Positions 35,935-44,995 of a stretch of 64,000 nt of DNA are shown piece by piece. The notes under the pieces were generated by a model. It was not told the DNA's origin. It ran no database searches and was given only the letters and a program-made list of their open reading frames with translations. Position 1 is the first letter of the stretch, and each line of letters begins with the position of its first letter. Source of the stretch: Flavobacterium sp. Lineage in GTDB: Bacteria; Bacteroidota; Bacteroidia; Flavobacteriales; Flavobacteriaceae. The stretch is taken from contig NZ_JAQVCH010000008.1 of the NCBI RefSeq assembly GCF_028689845.1, positions 1-64,000 on the forward strand, given 5' to 3'. The translations under genes and the position numbers were made by a program.

Positions 35935-38900
35935 ATGAAAAAAAATGTTGTTTATATAAAAATCATCCTTCTTGCGGTGTTTTTTTCTGTGTTGCCATTT
36001 GCTTCTTTTGCACAAACAGAATCACAAAAAAAAGAAATTTTGGCACAATATGACTTGGCTAAAATAAAAGCCCTTCAACAAGAATTTACTCAAAAAGCAA
36101 AAGCGGAAAAGGAAAAAACCTTGGCTGCTGCACGAGCAAATCAATGGGAAATTTATAAATTTAATCCCGATGGAACGTTTGATGAATTAATGGGATTATT
36201 TCCTGACGGAAGTCCGAAATACCTTGCCTTAGACAATGTAAATGCCGCTAAATCTACACGGGCAAACCATTTAAATTCTGGAGGAAGTCTCGGATTAAAT
36301 TTGAATGGACAAAATATGGTAGGTGGTGTTTGGGATGGTGGTCCTGTTCGAACTTCACATCAAGAATTTGGCGGACGTGTTGTCATTGGTGATGGAGCTA
36401 CTATTTTAAATTCCAATAGTTTTCATGGAACGCATGTTACAGGAACCGTTACAGCTACTGGTGTACAGGCCGATGCAAAAGGAATGGCAAATCTAGCAAC
36501 CGTTAAAACCTTTGATTGGAATTTTGATGAAATTGAAGTATTAGCCGAAATTCAAAACGGATTGCTCTTGTCAAATCATTCGTATGGAGTTCCAATTGCT
36601 AATGTATCAAGTCCTTGGTATATGGGAGCTTATTCTGAAGATGCTAGAGCTTGGGACGAAATTCATTATGTTTCACCTTATTATTTAATGATTGTTTCTG
36701 CAGGAAATGATGGCGGAAACACCAATCCAAGTCCGACTACAGTAGGTTTTGACAAATTAAACGGGAATAAAAACGGGAAAAACAACCTAGTGATTGCCAA
36801 TGCATTAGATGCATTAGTGGATGCTGCGGGGAATCTTCAGTTAGTGAATATCAATAACGGTAGTAGTCAAGGGCCAACAGACGATTTTAGAATTAAACCA
36901 GATATCGCCGGAAATGGAACTGGTCTTTATTCTACTACAAGTACTGGAGATACAAATTATACTACTTTGTCGGGTACTTCCATGGCGAGTCCGAATGTGA
37001 TGGGAACACTATTGCTTGTTCAGCAACATTTTAATAATGTGAATCAAAAATTTATGCGTTCTTCCACCTTAAAAGCATTGGCTTGTCACACCGCCGATGA
37101 TGCAGGAAATGCTGGCCCAGATGCAAAATTTGGTTGGGGATTGCTCAATGCCAAAGCAGCTGCCAATGCCATTACGAATAACGGTTTAAATACTTGGATT
37201 TCAGAAGAAAGTTTAAATAACAATCAAAGTTTTACAATGACTGTCAAATCAACTGCTGGGGCACCATTAGTCGCCACTATTTGTTGGACAGACGTTCCGG
37301 GACTAGCAAATTCAGGCATTTTAAACAATGTAACGCCGGCTTTGGTCAATGATTTAGACATCCGAATTACACAAGGTGGAGAAACTTATTATCCATGGCG
37401 ATTGCTTCCAAACGCCACTTCATTAGCGGTTAGAAATGGCGATAATTTTGTGGATACGGTAGAAACAATTAAAATTGACAATGCAAACGGTGGAGATTAT
37501 ACCATAACTATAACTCATAAAGGAACTTTAGTTGACAATGAACAAGCTTTTGGATTAGTAATTTCAGGTATTAATTCTACTTTTGGAATGATTCCTCTTG
37601 GCTATAATCAAGTAAAATGTTCCAATGAGGAAGCTACTTTTCCTTTTAATTTAACGGGTAATGCTAACGCAAATGTTACGTTGTCTGTCGTAAACGCTCC
37701 AGCTGGGGCAACTATCAATTTTAGTACCAATCCGTTAAGTTCAAACGGTCAATTCACGATGACCGTTTCTAATTTATCCAATGTGATTCCTGGTAATTAT
37801 GCTATTGGGGTTGTGGGAACAAATGGAACAGAAACTGAAACACGTTATGTAAACCTGCGAATTTTGAGTAATGAGTTTGGCCCAATTACCGCTATTTATC
37901 CAAGCAATGGACAAAAAACATTACCTGCAACTTTTAATTTAACTTGGCAAGCCGACCCAAATTCAGAAAATTACATGGTAGAAGTGGCTACCGATTTTGA
38001 CTTTAATTCAATCATTATCTCCGAAACCACGCAAAACACGAGCCTTTCGATTTCGAATTTAATGAGTAAAACCGTTTATTATTGGCGAGTTAAACCAAGT
38101 AACCAATGTGGGTTTGCAACTAATTTTGCTGTTGCAAGCTTTCAAACTGGGATTTTAAATTGTCAAAATCAATTTATAGGAACCGATCTTTCTGATGCAA
38201 CGATTGGAAATGTAGCCAATTCTTTAGCTTCAATTCCGGTTACCGTTTCTGGTGGATTTGTAATTGGCGATGTAAATGTTTCCCTTGCCATTACGCACAC
38301 ATGGGTTCAAGATATGACAATTTATTTGGATGGTCCAGCAGCAATTGGAAGCCCTAGAATTATCTTGTTTCAAGAAGCTTGTGCTGGCGAAGACGATATT
38401 GACGCAGTTGTAGACGATGCCGGAGGCGAAGTACAATGTACGGTAAACCCAACTCCCGCTATCGTAGGGACCGTTAAACCCGTTCAGTTTTTAAGCTCAT
38501 TAAACGGCTTGAATGCGGATGGGATTTGGAAATTACAAGTTATAGATAATCATAATGGAGATGGTGGAGCCATTACTGAATTTTCTTTGGATTTTTGTAG
38601 TGTAAATCCAGTTGCGAATTTAATGACGCTTACAAATACAGGTATAATAACCACGGTTTCTACTGATAAAATTATTTTTAACACCGAATTAAATGCAAAT
38701 ACGCCATTTCAAACCGCAGCAACTCAAAAATACACGTTAGTTACTTTACCAGAACTTGGAATGATCAAAAAAGACGGAATTCCATTAACTTTAGGGAATT
38801 CTTTCACGCAAAGTGAAATCAATTTAGGAAAAATAAGCTATGAAAATAGTCAAATTTCTGCTGGAATAGATTCTTTTAAAGTAGATGTTTTGAATAATAC

Positions 38901-39213
38901 TTCAGGCTGGTATCCTAATACAACCGTAAACATTATTATAGAAGAAAACTTAAGTGTTTCCGAAAACACATTGAATTTAGTAAAGATTTATCCTAATCCA
39001 ACAAAAGGTTTCGTTTCTATTCAATTGCCTTCAGTAGTAAGTGGAGAAAGTAAAATTAGCTTGATTGACATACAAGGAAGAACAATCTTTTCTAAAGAAA
39101 ACAATCAACAAACTACTCAAATTGATTTAAGTCATTTAACAGATGGCATCTATTTTATTTCTTTAACCTACCAAAATCAAAAAGTAGTTAAAAAAATAAT
39201 TCTTAAAAAATAG
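35935..39213 (+). CDS. Secreted S8 subtilisin-like serine protease with P domain and T9SS type A sorting domain
   Basis: I choose the ATG at 35935 (1092 residues), not the in-frame TTG just before it. After a signal peptide (to about residue 27) and propeptide, the catalytic triad can be read: Asp134 in GVWDGGPV, His164 in NSFHGTHVTG and Ser349 in LSGTSMASPN. Beta-sandwich and FN3-like regions follow. A proprotein-convertase-type P domain (about 740-890; LAITHTWVQDMTIYL, LNGLNADGIWKLQV) comes next. The end is a sorting domain (IYPNPTKGFVSIQ, GIYFISL, KKIILKK). It should be exported by T9SS and degrade extracellular protein. Confidence 0.95.
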   Translation: MKKNVVYIKIILLAVFFSVLPFASFAQTESQKKEILAQYDLAKIKALQQEFTQKAKAEKEKTLAAARANQWEIYKFNPDGTFDELMGLFPDGSPKYLALDNVNAAKSTRANHLNSGGSLGLNLNGQNMVGGVWDGGPVRTSHQEFGGRVVIGDGATILNSNSFHGTHVTGTVTATGVQADAKGMANLATVKTFDWNFDEIEVLAEIQNGLLLSNHSYGVPIANVSSPWYMGAYSEDARAWDEIHYVSPYYLMIVSAGNDGGNTNPSPTTVGFDKLNGNKNGKNNLVIANALDALVDAAGNLQLVNINNGSSQGPTDDFRIKPDIAGNGTGLYSTTSTGDTNYTTLSGTSMASPNVMGTLLLVQQHFNNVNQKFMRSSTLKALACHTADDAGNAGPDAKFGWGLLNAKAAANAITNNGLNTWISEESLNNNQSFTMTVKSTAGAPLVATICWTDVPGLANSGILNNVTPALVNDLDIRITQGGETYYPWRLLPNATSLAVRNGDNFVDTVETIKIDNANGGDYTITITHKGTLVDNEQAFGLVISGINSTFGMIPLGYNQVKCSNEEATFPFNLTGNANANVTLSVVNAPAGATINFSTNPLSSNGQFTMTVSNLSNVIPGNYAIGVVGTNGTETETRYVNLRILSNEFGPITAIYPSNGQKTLPATFNLTWQADPNSENYMVEVATDFDFNSIIISETTQNTSLSISNLMSKTVYYWRVKPSNQCGFATNFAVASFQTGILNCQNQFIGTDLSDATIGNVANSLASIPVTVSGGFVIGDVNVSLAITHTWVQDMTIYLDGPAAIGSPRIILFQEACAGEDDIDAVVDDAGGEVQCTVNPTPAIVGTVKPVQFLSSLNGLNADGIWKLQVIDNHNGDGGAITEFSLDFCSVNPVANLMTLTNTGIITTVSTDKIIFNTELNANTPFQTAATQKYTLVTLPELGMIKKDGIPLTLGNSFTQSEINLGKISYENSQISAGIDSFKVDVLNNTSGWYPNTTVNIIIEENLSVSENTLNLVKIYPNPTKGFVSIQLPSVVSGESKISLIDIQGRTIFSKENNQQTTQIDLSHLTDGIYFISLTYQNQKVVKKIILKK

Positions 39214-39225
39214 AATTATAATAAA

Positions 39226-39265
39226 AAGAGGAAATCATTCCGTTAAACATGAATGATTTCCTCTT
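39226..39265. terminator. Terminator shared by subtilase and exonuclease genes, overlapping coding sequence
   Basis: AAGAGGAAATCATTC and GAATGATTTCCTCTT form a perfect 15-bp stem with a 10-nt loop. The right arm encodes the last codons of the minus-strand exonuclease and the loop contains its stop, so the coding end doubles as a terminator arm. Confidence 0.88.
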
Positions 39266-39956
39266 CTATTAATAAATCCTCTCTTCTTAACCGCAAGAAA
39301 ACTTGTGCCACGGCAATGACGTCTTTTTCACAATACGTAATTATTCTATCAAGATCTTTGTCTACATAATAAACATAGGCCACTTCGCTACCATCAATAT
39401 CATCTTTAGGAGATGGAATCTGAAGTACTTTGGTGAGCAATCGCATCGAAGTATAATGCTTATAATCACCAAATTTCCATAGTTCCATCGTATCTAAATG
39501 CGGAACTTCCCAAGGTTTTTTGCCAAATAAATTCAATTTTGCAGGAATTTCAATTTGATTAATAATCATTCGCCTGGCGATAAATGGAAAATCAAATTCT
39601 TTGGCATTGTGACCACATAAAACATGCTGTGGTTGATTAAAATGATTGTTCAATAAATTACTAAAATCTTTTAAAATCTTTTTTTCATCCCCAAAAAAAG
39701 TAGTTACGCGAAAGGAACGCACATCTGCTTTAGTAATAAAATAACCAACCGAAATACAAATAATTTTACCAAACTCAGCCCAAATACCCGCTCGGTCATA
39801 AAATTCTTCGGGTGAAAATTCTTCTTTGCGTTGGTATTGCGTTTTGGATTCAAAAAGATATTGCTTTTCTTCATCAAGCAATTTGAAATTTTCTACTTCG
39901 GGAACGGTTTCTATATCCAGAAATAAAATGTTGTCGAGTTTAATTTTTTCTATCAT
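39243..39956 (-). CDS. Predicted 3'-5' exonuclease, DEDDy type (PolB-like exo2 family)
   Basis: I choose the ATG at 39956 (237 residues); a TTG two codons upstream is less likely. The three exonuclease motifs are visible: FLDIETVPE (residues about 13-21), CGHNAKEFDFPF near 118 and YCEKDVIAVAQV near 209. The acidic residues that bind two metal ions are present. The family matches the predicted PolB-like 3'-5' exonucleases, probably acting in DNA repair or RNA processing. It is a single gene sharing a terminator with the subtilase. Confidence 0.88.
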   Translation of the reverse strand: MIEKIKLDNILFLDIETVPEVENFKLLDEEKQYLFESKTQYQRKEEFSPEEFYDRAGIWAEFGKIICISVGYFITKADVRSFRVTTFFGDEKKILKDFSNLLNNHFNQPQHVLCGHNAKEFDFPFIARRMIINQIEIPAKLNLFGKKPWEVPHLDTMELWKFGDYKHYTSMRLLTKVLQIPSPKDDIDGSEVAYVYYVDKDLDRIITYCEKDVIAVAQVFLRLRREDLLIEEEIIHV

Positions 39957-40043
39957 GGCCAACTAGTTTACTTTTATAAAAGTAAAAAAAAGAAGCATAG
40001 AAAATTCAATCCGTATATAAAAAATAGGTGAATACCGAAAATA

Positions 40044-40073
40044 AAAAAACACCTTAACGAGAAGGTGTTTTTT
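40044..40073. terminator. Orphan hairpin terminator
   Basis: AAAAACACCTT and AAGGTGTTTTT pair around a 6-nt loop with A and T runs on both sides, so either strand could terminate here. It closely resembles the terminator at 43039-43068. No intact gene ends directly at it. Confidence 0.7.
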
Positions 40074-40363
40074 AACTACTTTTATCAATTGGTGGATGGA
40101 GAGTGTTATTTTGGAATAAAAGGTAGGAAAAATGGTTTTATTAACCAAATTGGCATTGGATTGGAGAAAAAAGATAGTGCTTTGGGCATAAATAAAACAC
40201 TACAATCACAAAGGATGGTAATTTTTATGGAAGGATTTCTTTTAATTGTTCAAATTGTCTTGGAGCAACAACTATAAATGAAAGTACAGGTAGAACTACT
40301 TTTAAGAAATTTACAATGAACAAATCTAAAGGCTGGTGCGAGCACAATATCATTAAATTATGA
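40065..40363 (+). pseudogene. Possible decayed, frameshifted coding remnant
   Basis: One frame (40074 to about 40200) reads YQLVDGECYFGIKGRKNG...INQIGIGLEKKDSALGINK. Another (40196-40363) reads TITKDGNFYGRISFNCSNC and then LGATTINESTGRTTFKKF. Both look protein-like and adjoin at about 40196, suggesting one old gene broken by a frameshift. The second frame then runs into the repeat element. No start signal or family is recognised. Confidence 0.25.
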
Positions 40364-40500
40364 ATCTTTACGATTTAGAAAATAAAAAATGGTTCTCGCG
40401 GAGACGCAGAGCCGCAAATTTTAAAATATTTTTTTGGCGACTTTGCGAAAAAAAATAAGCTCAACTTAATGACATTAGGTGCGAGCGAGACGCTTGCACC
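40336..40500. repeat. MITE-like composite palindromic element, copy 2 (inverted relative to copy 1)
   Basis: The left end GTGCGAGCACAATATCATTA matches the reverse complement of the right end of the 33.6-kb element. The right end (TTAATGACATTAGGTGCGAG, to 40486) is the reverse complement of its left end with one mismatch in about 21. The interior differs: it has a GC-richer palindromic stretch (TTCTCGCGGAGACGCAGAG and GGCGACTTTGCGAAAA). A tight hairpin, GGTGCGAGCG/CGCTTGCACC (40478-40500), caps the right end. Confidence 0.65.
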
Positions 40501-40610
40501 CACGCTATCCTTAGTGTTCTGAATTAGCACTGAGCTCTGTGTATTCTATGACATTCGCAGAGCATCGTGCAAACGAGAGGACTCCCTGGAGCTGTGATAA
40601 AAAAGTTTTC

Positions 40611-41990
40611 TTAATTTAACACCACTTTTTTAATAATCTCCCTATTCTCTGATACTATTTTAAACACATAAACTCCTCGACTCCATTGAGCCACAGGAAT
40701 AGCTAGTTGACCACTAAAACCAATGGTTTTAGTTTGATACATCAATCTGCCGTTAAGGTCAAACACCTCAAATTTAGCATTAGGTAGTTCATTATAAGTA
40801 AATTGAACTACATCTTGAGCAGGATTAGGAAAAAAAGAAACACTCCCTTTTTCATCATCAAAATCAGCAACACCCAACGTGCACAACGCGTTGTTTTGTA
40901 ACGGCACATTACTGCCTTGATTGAGTGTGCCATTGCCAAACTGACCAAAATCATTACTACCCCATACCCATACTGTACCATCGGTTTTTACACCTACGGT
41001 AGTGGTAGCACCTTGTGCATATATCCTATCCCAATTATTATCAGTCCCTATTTGGGTAGGTACATTTCGATTTTCAAAAGTGCCATCACCGAGTTGACCT
41101 TCTTCATTTCTACCCCAAGCCCATAACGTACCATCGGTTTTGATGCCGTATGATCTTAAGGAACCTACTGCAAAATCTTTCCAAGTATCGGTTGTAATTT
41201 GATAAGGGGTTAAACTACCGTTAAATTGACCATTACCTACTTGACCATAGCTACCACTACCCCATGCCCATAAAGTGCCATCCGTTTTTTGAGCTAAAAT
41301 AAAAAACACTCCTGCCTTTATTTTGCTCCAATTATCCGAAGGCCCTTGTGAAAGACTATATACAAAATTCCCTAAAAAGCCTAATATGACATTACTATTG
41401 TACCCACAACCCCAAAATGTACCATCATTTTTTAGTACAAATGTACCGGAATCTGTAACTGCAACATCTACCCAATGGTTATCAGTCCCAATTTGAATAG
41501 GGGTGAGTTGGCTTAAATTATTATTACCTTGTCCTTGCCCTAGCTCATAATCGTTGTTTTGACCCCAACCCCAGAGCGTGCCGTCTTCTTTTAAACCAAC
41601 CGTGTGGGTAGGTGAACCCACTATTTTCATCCAATTAGTGGCTGAGCCTATTTGGGTGATTACATTGGTGGAACTAGTTGAATTAATACCAAGACTACCA
41701 AAACTATTACTGCCTGTAGCCCAAAGGGTACCATTTTGTTTTATAAAAAAACTTCTTAAATAACCCCCAAATACTTCTTTCCAAACTTGAAGATTACTTA
41801 CACTAGATGGGGTAAGTGTATAATTGCCCGATTGATTAGCCAACTCTCCGGTTTGATTGCTGCCAAACCCCCAAATACTATTATCAGATTTTAAAAGTAG
41901 TACATGAGCATCGCCTGTTGAAATTTTTTGATAACATTGGGCATTAATTAAACAATTGAATAAAATAATAAGGTAGGATAACTTTTTCAT
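40611..41990 (-). CDS. RCC1-repeat protein with T9SS type A sorting domain
   Basis: I choose the ATG at 41990 (459 residues), which directly precedes a signal peptide (MKKLSYLIILFNCLINAQ). The body consists of about seven RCC1-like repeats of the form DGTLWAWGRNEEGQLGDGT, which fold into a beta-propeller. The C-terminus (FFPNPAQDVVQFTY, YQTKTIGFSG, RGVYVFKIV, IIKKVVLN) is a T9SS sorting domain. The protein is therefore secreted or surface-bound. RCC1 propellers bind proteins or other ligands; no enzyme motif is seen. A terminator of the broken upstream gene lies just before it. Confidence 0.9.
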   Translation of the reverse strand: MKKLSYLIILFNCLINAQCYQKISTGDAHVLLLKSDNSIWGFGSNQTGELANQSGNYTLTPSSVSNLQVWKEVFGGYLRSFFIKQNGTLWATGSNSFGSLGINSTSSTNVITQIGSATNWMKIVGSPTHTVGLKEDGTLWGWGQNNDYELGQGQGNNNLSQLTPIQIGTDNHWVDVAVTDSGTFVLKNDGTFWGCGYNSNVILGFLGNFVYSLSQGPSDNWSKIKAGVFFILAQKTDGTLWAWGSGSYGQVGNGQFNGSLTPYQITTDTWKDFAVGSLRSYGIKTDGTLWAWGRNEEGQLGDGTFENRNVPTQIGTDNNWDRIYAQGATTTVGVKTDGTVWVWGSNDFGQFGNGTLNQGSNVPLQNNALCTLGVADFDDEKGSVSFFPNPAQDVVQFTYNELPNAKFEVFDLNGRLMYQTKTIGFSGQLAIPVAQWSRGVYVFKIVSENREIIKKVVLN

Positions 41991-42007
41991 AGTACTAAGT
42001 GGTATAA

Positions 42008-42040
42008 AAAACATGGCCTAAGGATATTAGGTCATGTTTT
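42008..42040 (-). terminator. Terminator of the broken T9SS gene
   Basis: On the minus strand AAAACATGACCTA pairs with TAGGCCATGTTTT (one G-T pair) around a short loop and is followed by six T. It lies 10 nt behind the stop of the broken gene and just upstream of the RCC1 gene. Confidence 0.8.
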
Positions 42041-42050
42041 GGATAACTAA

Positions 42051-42739
42051 TTAATTTTTAATCACTTTAAAATAAGTAATATATTCTTTGTTTGACCATA
42101 ACTTTAGCAAATAAATGCCTTGTGGTAAATGTTCCATAGTTATAGTGGTTTCGGAAATTTTTGGAGGTAACTTTTTTTCAATAAGTAGTTGCCCTCTCAG
42201 GTCAAACAACTGGTAATTATCGATAGGATACTAGACAAGTTGGTGAAATTTATATTTTGCGGAAGGCATGATGACAAACTGTTTATATCAAGTGACAGGT
42301 CATTGTTAATAGTAAAGTCTGCCTTTGGTTTAGCTGCTTTTTCTATACAAAGTGTGTTTGAATAAAACACATTATTCACAGTATATTCAACAGTAAGACT
42401 TCCACTATTTCCATCATCCCATAAAATTTTGATCTCACTATTATTTTGGCTTAAAATTATTCCACCAGCAATTATCCATAATATACTTACATTTAATGGT
42501 GCATTAATAAGTTCAAAATTTGAAATGCTTGACTGACATACTAAAAGGCATTGCGAATTTTCGAAATCTTCCAAAAATAAACCATCTCTCTCAGATTCTT
42601 CCCAAATTTGACAAGCATTACTGTTATCCCAACTTAGATAAATCCCGGTGTTTTGATTTTGTGACCAAGCACTAATCGCAATTAAAAAAGTTGCTATAGT
42701 GCAACTACATGTGATGATTTTAGATAGCTGATTTCTCAT
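42051..42739 (-). pseudogene. Broken T9SS surface protein gene (internal deletion plus frameshift)
   Basis: The first part (42739-42197, 180 codons) has a signal peptide ending SAWSQ, a beta-rich region and the start of a PKD-like domain (PKADFTINNDLSLDI, CLPQNINFTNLS). It then runs out of frame into SILSIITSCLT and a stop. A different frame just downstream (from about 42230 to the stop at 42053-42051) encodes a good T9SS sorting-domain end: IDNYQLFDLRGQLLIEKKLP, LPQGIYLLKLW, YFKVIKN. The two halves belonged to one gene that has lost its middle at about 42225. The intact terminator supports recent decay. Confidence 0.75.
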
Positions 42740-42886
42740 AACGTGACTAATTTATTGCAATCAAAAAAATTAATAAACTTTGCTAAAATTATGAAAAAAA
42801 AACTAAACAACTTTTTTAATTATTTAATCACGAATAAGTTAAAAATAAGTTTCGCACTTGATTAGTTTTGTTTAAAATTTAAAAGT

Positions 42887-43055
42887 TTAATTAAAACTCC
42901 AATGTTTATAATCCTCATTTTTTTCTAAAAGGTTTTCAAGTTCATCGGGTAAATTGGGATAAATACCTGTTCCCAAAAGTCTTCCTCTGAAAAGCTCCTC
43001 AAATGTCTGACTGAGAAACTGCTGAATTTTATATACAAAAAAACCACCTTAAGGA
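42887..43055 (-). pseudogene. C-terminal remnant of an unknown protein
   Basis: On the minus strand a stretch with no start codon reads QFLSQTFEELFRGRLLGTG, then IYPNLPDELENLLEKNEDYK and HWSFN before TAA (42889-42887). The amphipathic, charged pattern looks like real protein. The frame opens only at the DUF1573 terminator. It seems to be the 3' end of a lost gene. Family unknown. Confidence 0.35.
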
Positions 43056-43070
43056 GAAGGTGGTTTTTAA
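43039..43070 (-). terminator. Terminator of the DUF1573 gene
   Basis: AAAAACCACCTT and AAGGTGGTTTTT form a 12-bp stem with a 6-nt loop, followed on the minus strand by a seven-T run, 25 nt behind the DUF1573 stop. Confidence 0.88.
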
Positions 43071-43094
43071 CGAATTATAATTTAGTAGATAGTA

Positions 43095-43550
43095 TTATTG
43101 TTTTACCGTTTCCTCAGTTAAAACTTTTCCTTTAATTGTAAGTACTTTTGGCACTTCATTTTCATTTAAAGAAACAGTTACTGTTTTAGAAAAAGCTCCT
43201 GGACTTGCAGCATTATAAGTTGCTGTAATTGTTCCTTTTTCTCCTGGTTTGATTGGCGTTTTAGTATAATTTGTTGCTGTACAACCACAAGATGCTTTTA
43301 CATTAGTTACTAAAACGGTTTGTTTAGTAGTATTCACAAATGAAAAATCATGAGAAACAGGTTTTCCTTTTTCAAGATCACCGAAATCATGAACTTCTTC
43401 TTTCCATTTTACTGGAGTGGTTGGTTTTTGTGCAGCTGGTGTTGTTGTAATTGCTGGTGTAAGCTCAGCTTTCTTTTCTTGAGCATTTGTAGTTACTGAA
43501 AACAAAGCAGTTGCAGCAAATACAAATAAGGTTACTTTTAATGATTTCAT
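43095..43550 (-). CDS. Exported DUF1573 domain protein
   Basis: The 151-residue protein has a Sec signal peptide (to TTNAQ, residue 24) and an Ala/Thr/Pro-rich linker. One DUF1573 beta-sandwich follows, with EVHDFGDLEKGKPVSHDFSF and VKASCGCTATNYTKTPIKPG. The conserved Cys pair in SCGCT is typical of the family, which is widespread in the Bacteroidota periplasm; its function is not established. A -7 element and a strong terminator make it a single-gene unit, divergent from the two-component genes. Confidence 0.9.
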   Translation of the reverse strand: MKSLKVTLFVFAATALFSVTTNAQEKKAELTPAITTTPAAQKPTTPVKWKEEVHDFGDLEKGKPVSHDFSFVNTTKQTVLVTNVKASCGCTATNYTKTPIKPGEKGTITATYNAASPGAFSKTVTVSLNENEVPKVLTIKGKVLTEETVKQ

Positions 43551-43592
43551 AAATTTTATTTTTTAATTTTTGATTAATTCATTTGAACATAG

Positions 43593-43600
43593 CAAATATA
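43593..43600 (-). promoter_or_regulatory. -7 element of the DUF1573 gene
   Basis: On the minus strand this reads TATATTTG, matching TAnnTTTG, 42 nt before the ATG at 43550. Confidence 0.55.
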
Positions 43601-43695
43601 TTCAGAAGAAAGTAGATATTTGTTAAGCACATGCTAAGTTTTGTTAATGACATGTTAATCGCTTAAAAATCTACTAAACAATAACAGACTGTTAG

Positions 43696-43703
43696 TAGTT
43701 TTG
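43696..43703 (+). promoter_or_regulatory. -7 element of the two-component operon
   Basis: TAGTTTTG matches TAnnTTTG, 23 nt before the TTG start at 43727. Confidence 0.5.
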
Positions 43704-43726
43704 TTAGGATTAAAACTTTTTATAAT

Positions 43727-44995
43727 TTGAAATTTACTCGTTTAAATAGCATCATATTTGTTGGTCTCTTATCTATTGTAGGGGTTTTGATTATGCAATT
43801 GCTTATGCTTAATCGTGCTTATTCGTTAGAGAAAAAAGACATGGAAGACAAAATCCATTTTGCTTTACAAGATGTGGTTAAACGCATTTATCGAGATAAC
43901 AAAACAGAGTTAACCATCACCAATCAAATAAAAAAAATTACAGACGATTATTATATCGTCAATATTGATGATGTTTTTGAGCATCAAGTCTTGGAATATT
44001 ACTTAAAATCAGAATTTCAAAAAGTAAAATTAGGTTTAGATTATGAATATGCCATCTATAACTGTGGTACAGACGAAATGATTTATGGCAACTATGTTTC
44101 TGATGATGGTAAAAACCCTGAAAAATGTGAAAATTGCTTTCCAAAAAATGAAGCATTAATCTATTATTTTGGGATTCGTTTTCCGGATTTACAACAAAAA
44201 TTCATTACTTCGTTAGGTCAATATTGGATTTATACGGGCATTTTATTCTTTGTTTTAATCATCTATGTTTATTCTGTTTTTCTTTTATTAAAACAAAAGA
44301 AATACACCGAATTACAAACTGATTTCATCAATAATATGACGCATGAATTTAAAACGCCGCTTTCTTCCATTTTGATAGCTTCGCAATATGCATCTTCTCA
44401 AGAAGAGATTATAAGCAATCCGAAGTTGGCCAAATACATGCAAATTATCATCAACCAGAGCCATAAACTCAATCATCATATTGAACGTATTTTAAATGTA
44501 GCCAAAGGCGATGCAAAATGGATTGAATTAGATATAAAAGAAATCAACCTTAAGGAAACACTCGAATTAGTCAAAGAAAATGCGTTGTTAAAATCAAGTA
44601 AGCAAAGTACAATCACTATCGAAATTCCAACAAATTGTATTGTTTTAGCAGATGAATTTCATTTTTATAACATTTTGATTAATATTGTAGATAATGCTAT
44701 TAAGTACAGTGGCGATGCTCCTTTGATTCTGATAAAATCAAATTTAACTTCAAAAGGAGTTACGCTCTCCTTTTCTGACCAAGGAACAGGGATTGCTAAC
44801 CAACATTTAGAGTATGTTTTTGATAAGTTTTATCGTGTACCGCGAGAAAACAAAAAAGATATTGAAGGATTTGGAATTGGTTTATTTTATGTAAAAAAAA
44901 TTGTCGATTTACACCATTGGAAAATTAAAATTATAAATAACGAAGGACCAGGAATCACAGTTTCCATTTTAATTCCGAAAAAAGACATCGTATGA
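43727..44995 (+). CDS. Membrane sensor histidine kinase (RprX-like)
   Basis: The 422-residue protein has TM1 at about 8-28 and a periplasmic sensor loop of about 135 residues with three cysteines (YNCGTDE, KCENC). TM2 is at about 168-188. A HisKA domain follows with His206 in MTHEFKTPLSS, then an HATPase domain (NIVDNAIKYS, DQGTGIANQ, GFGIGLFYVKKIV). The start is probably TTG at 43727: no in-frame ATG precedes TM1, and the first internal ATG would remove it. It overlaps its response regulator by 4 nt (ATGA). Signal unknown. Confidence 0.92.
   Translation: MKFTRLNSIIFVGLLSIVGVLIMQLLMLNRAYSLEKKDMEDKIHFALQDVVKRIYRDNKTELTITNQIKKITDDYYIVNIDDVFEHQVLEYYLKSEFQKVKLGLDYEYAIYNCGTDEMIYGNYVSDDGKNPEKCENCFPKNEALIYYFGIRFPDLQQKFITSLGQYWIYTGILFFVLIIYVYSVFLLLKQKKYTELQTDFINNMTHEFKTPLSSILIASQYASSQEEIISNPKLAKYMQIIINQSHKLNHHIERILNVAKGDAKWIELDIKEINLKETLELVKENALLKSSKQSTITIEIPTNCIVLADEFHFYNILINIVDNAIKYSGDAPLILIKSNLTSKGVTLSFSDQGTGIANQHLEYVFDKFYRVPRENKKDIEGFGIGLFYVKKIVDLHHWKIKIINNEGPGITVSILIPKKDIV

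Larger units (their letters stand above)
39957..40610. other. Gene-poor region with repeats and a decayed reading frame
   Basis: This 650-bp stretch holds a hairpin terminator at 40044-40073, a protein-like but frame-broken region at 40074-40363, and a palindromic element at 40336-40500. The piece 40501-40610 has somewhat higher GC (AGCACTGAGCTCTGTG, GGACTCCCTGGAGC) and short self-complementary words but no coding frame I can support. Confidence 0.55.
42740..43094. other. Intergenic region with a gene fragment and a terminator
   Basis: It holds the likely promoter of the broken T9SS gene (AT-rich, no exact -7 match), a C-terminal protein fragment at 42887-43055 and the terminator of the DUF1573 gene. 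Nothing else is evident. Confidence 0.5.
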
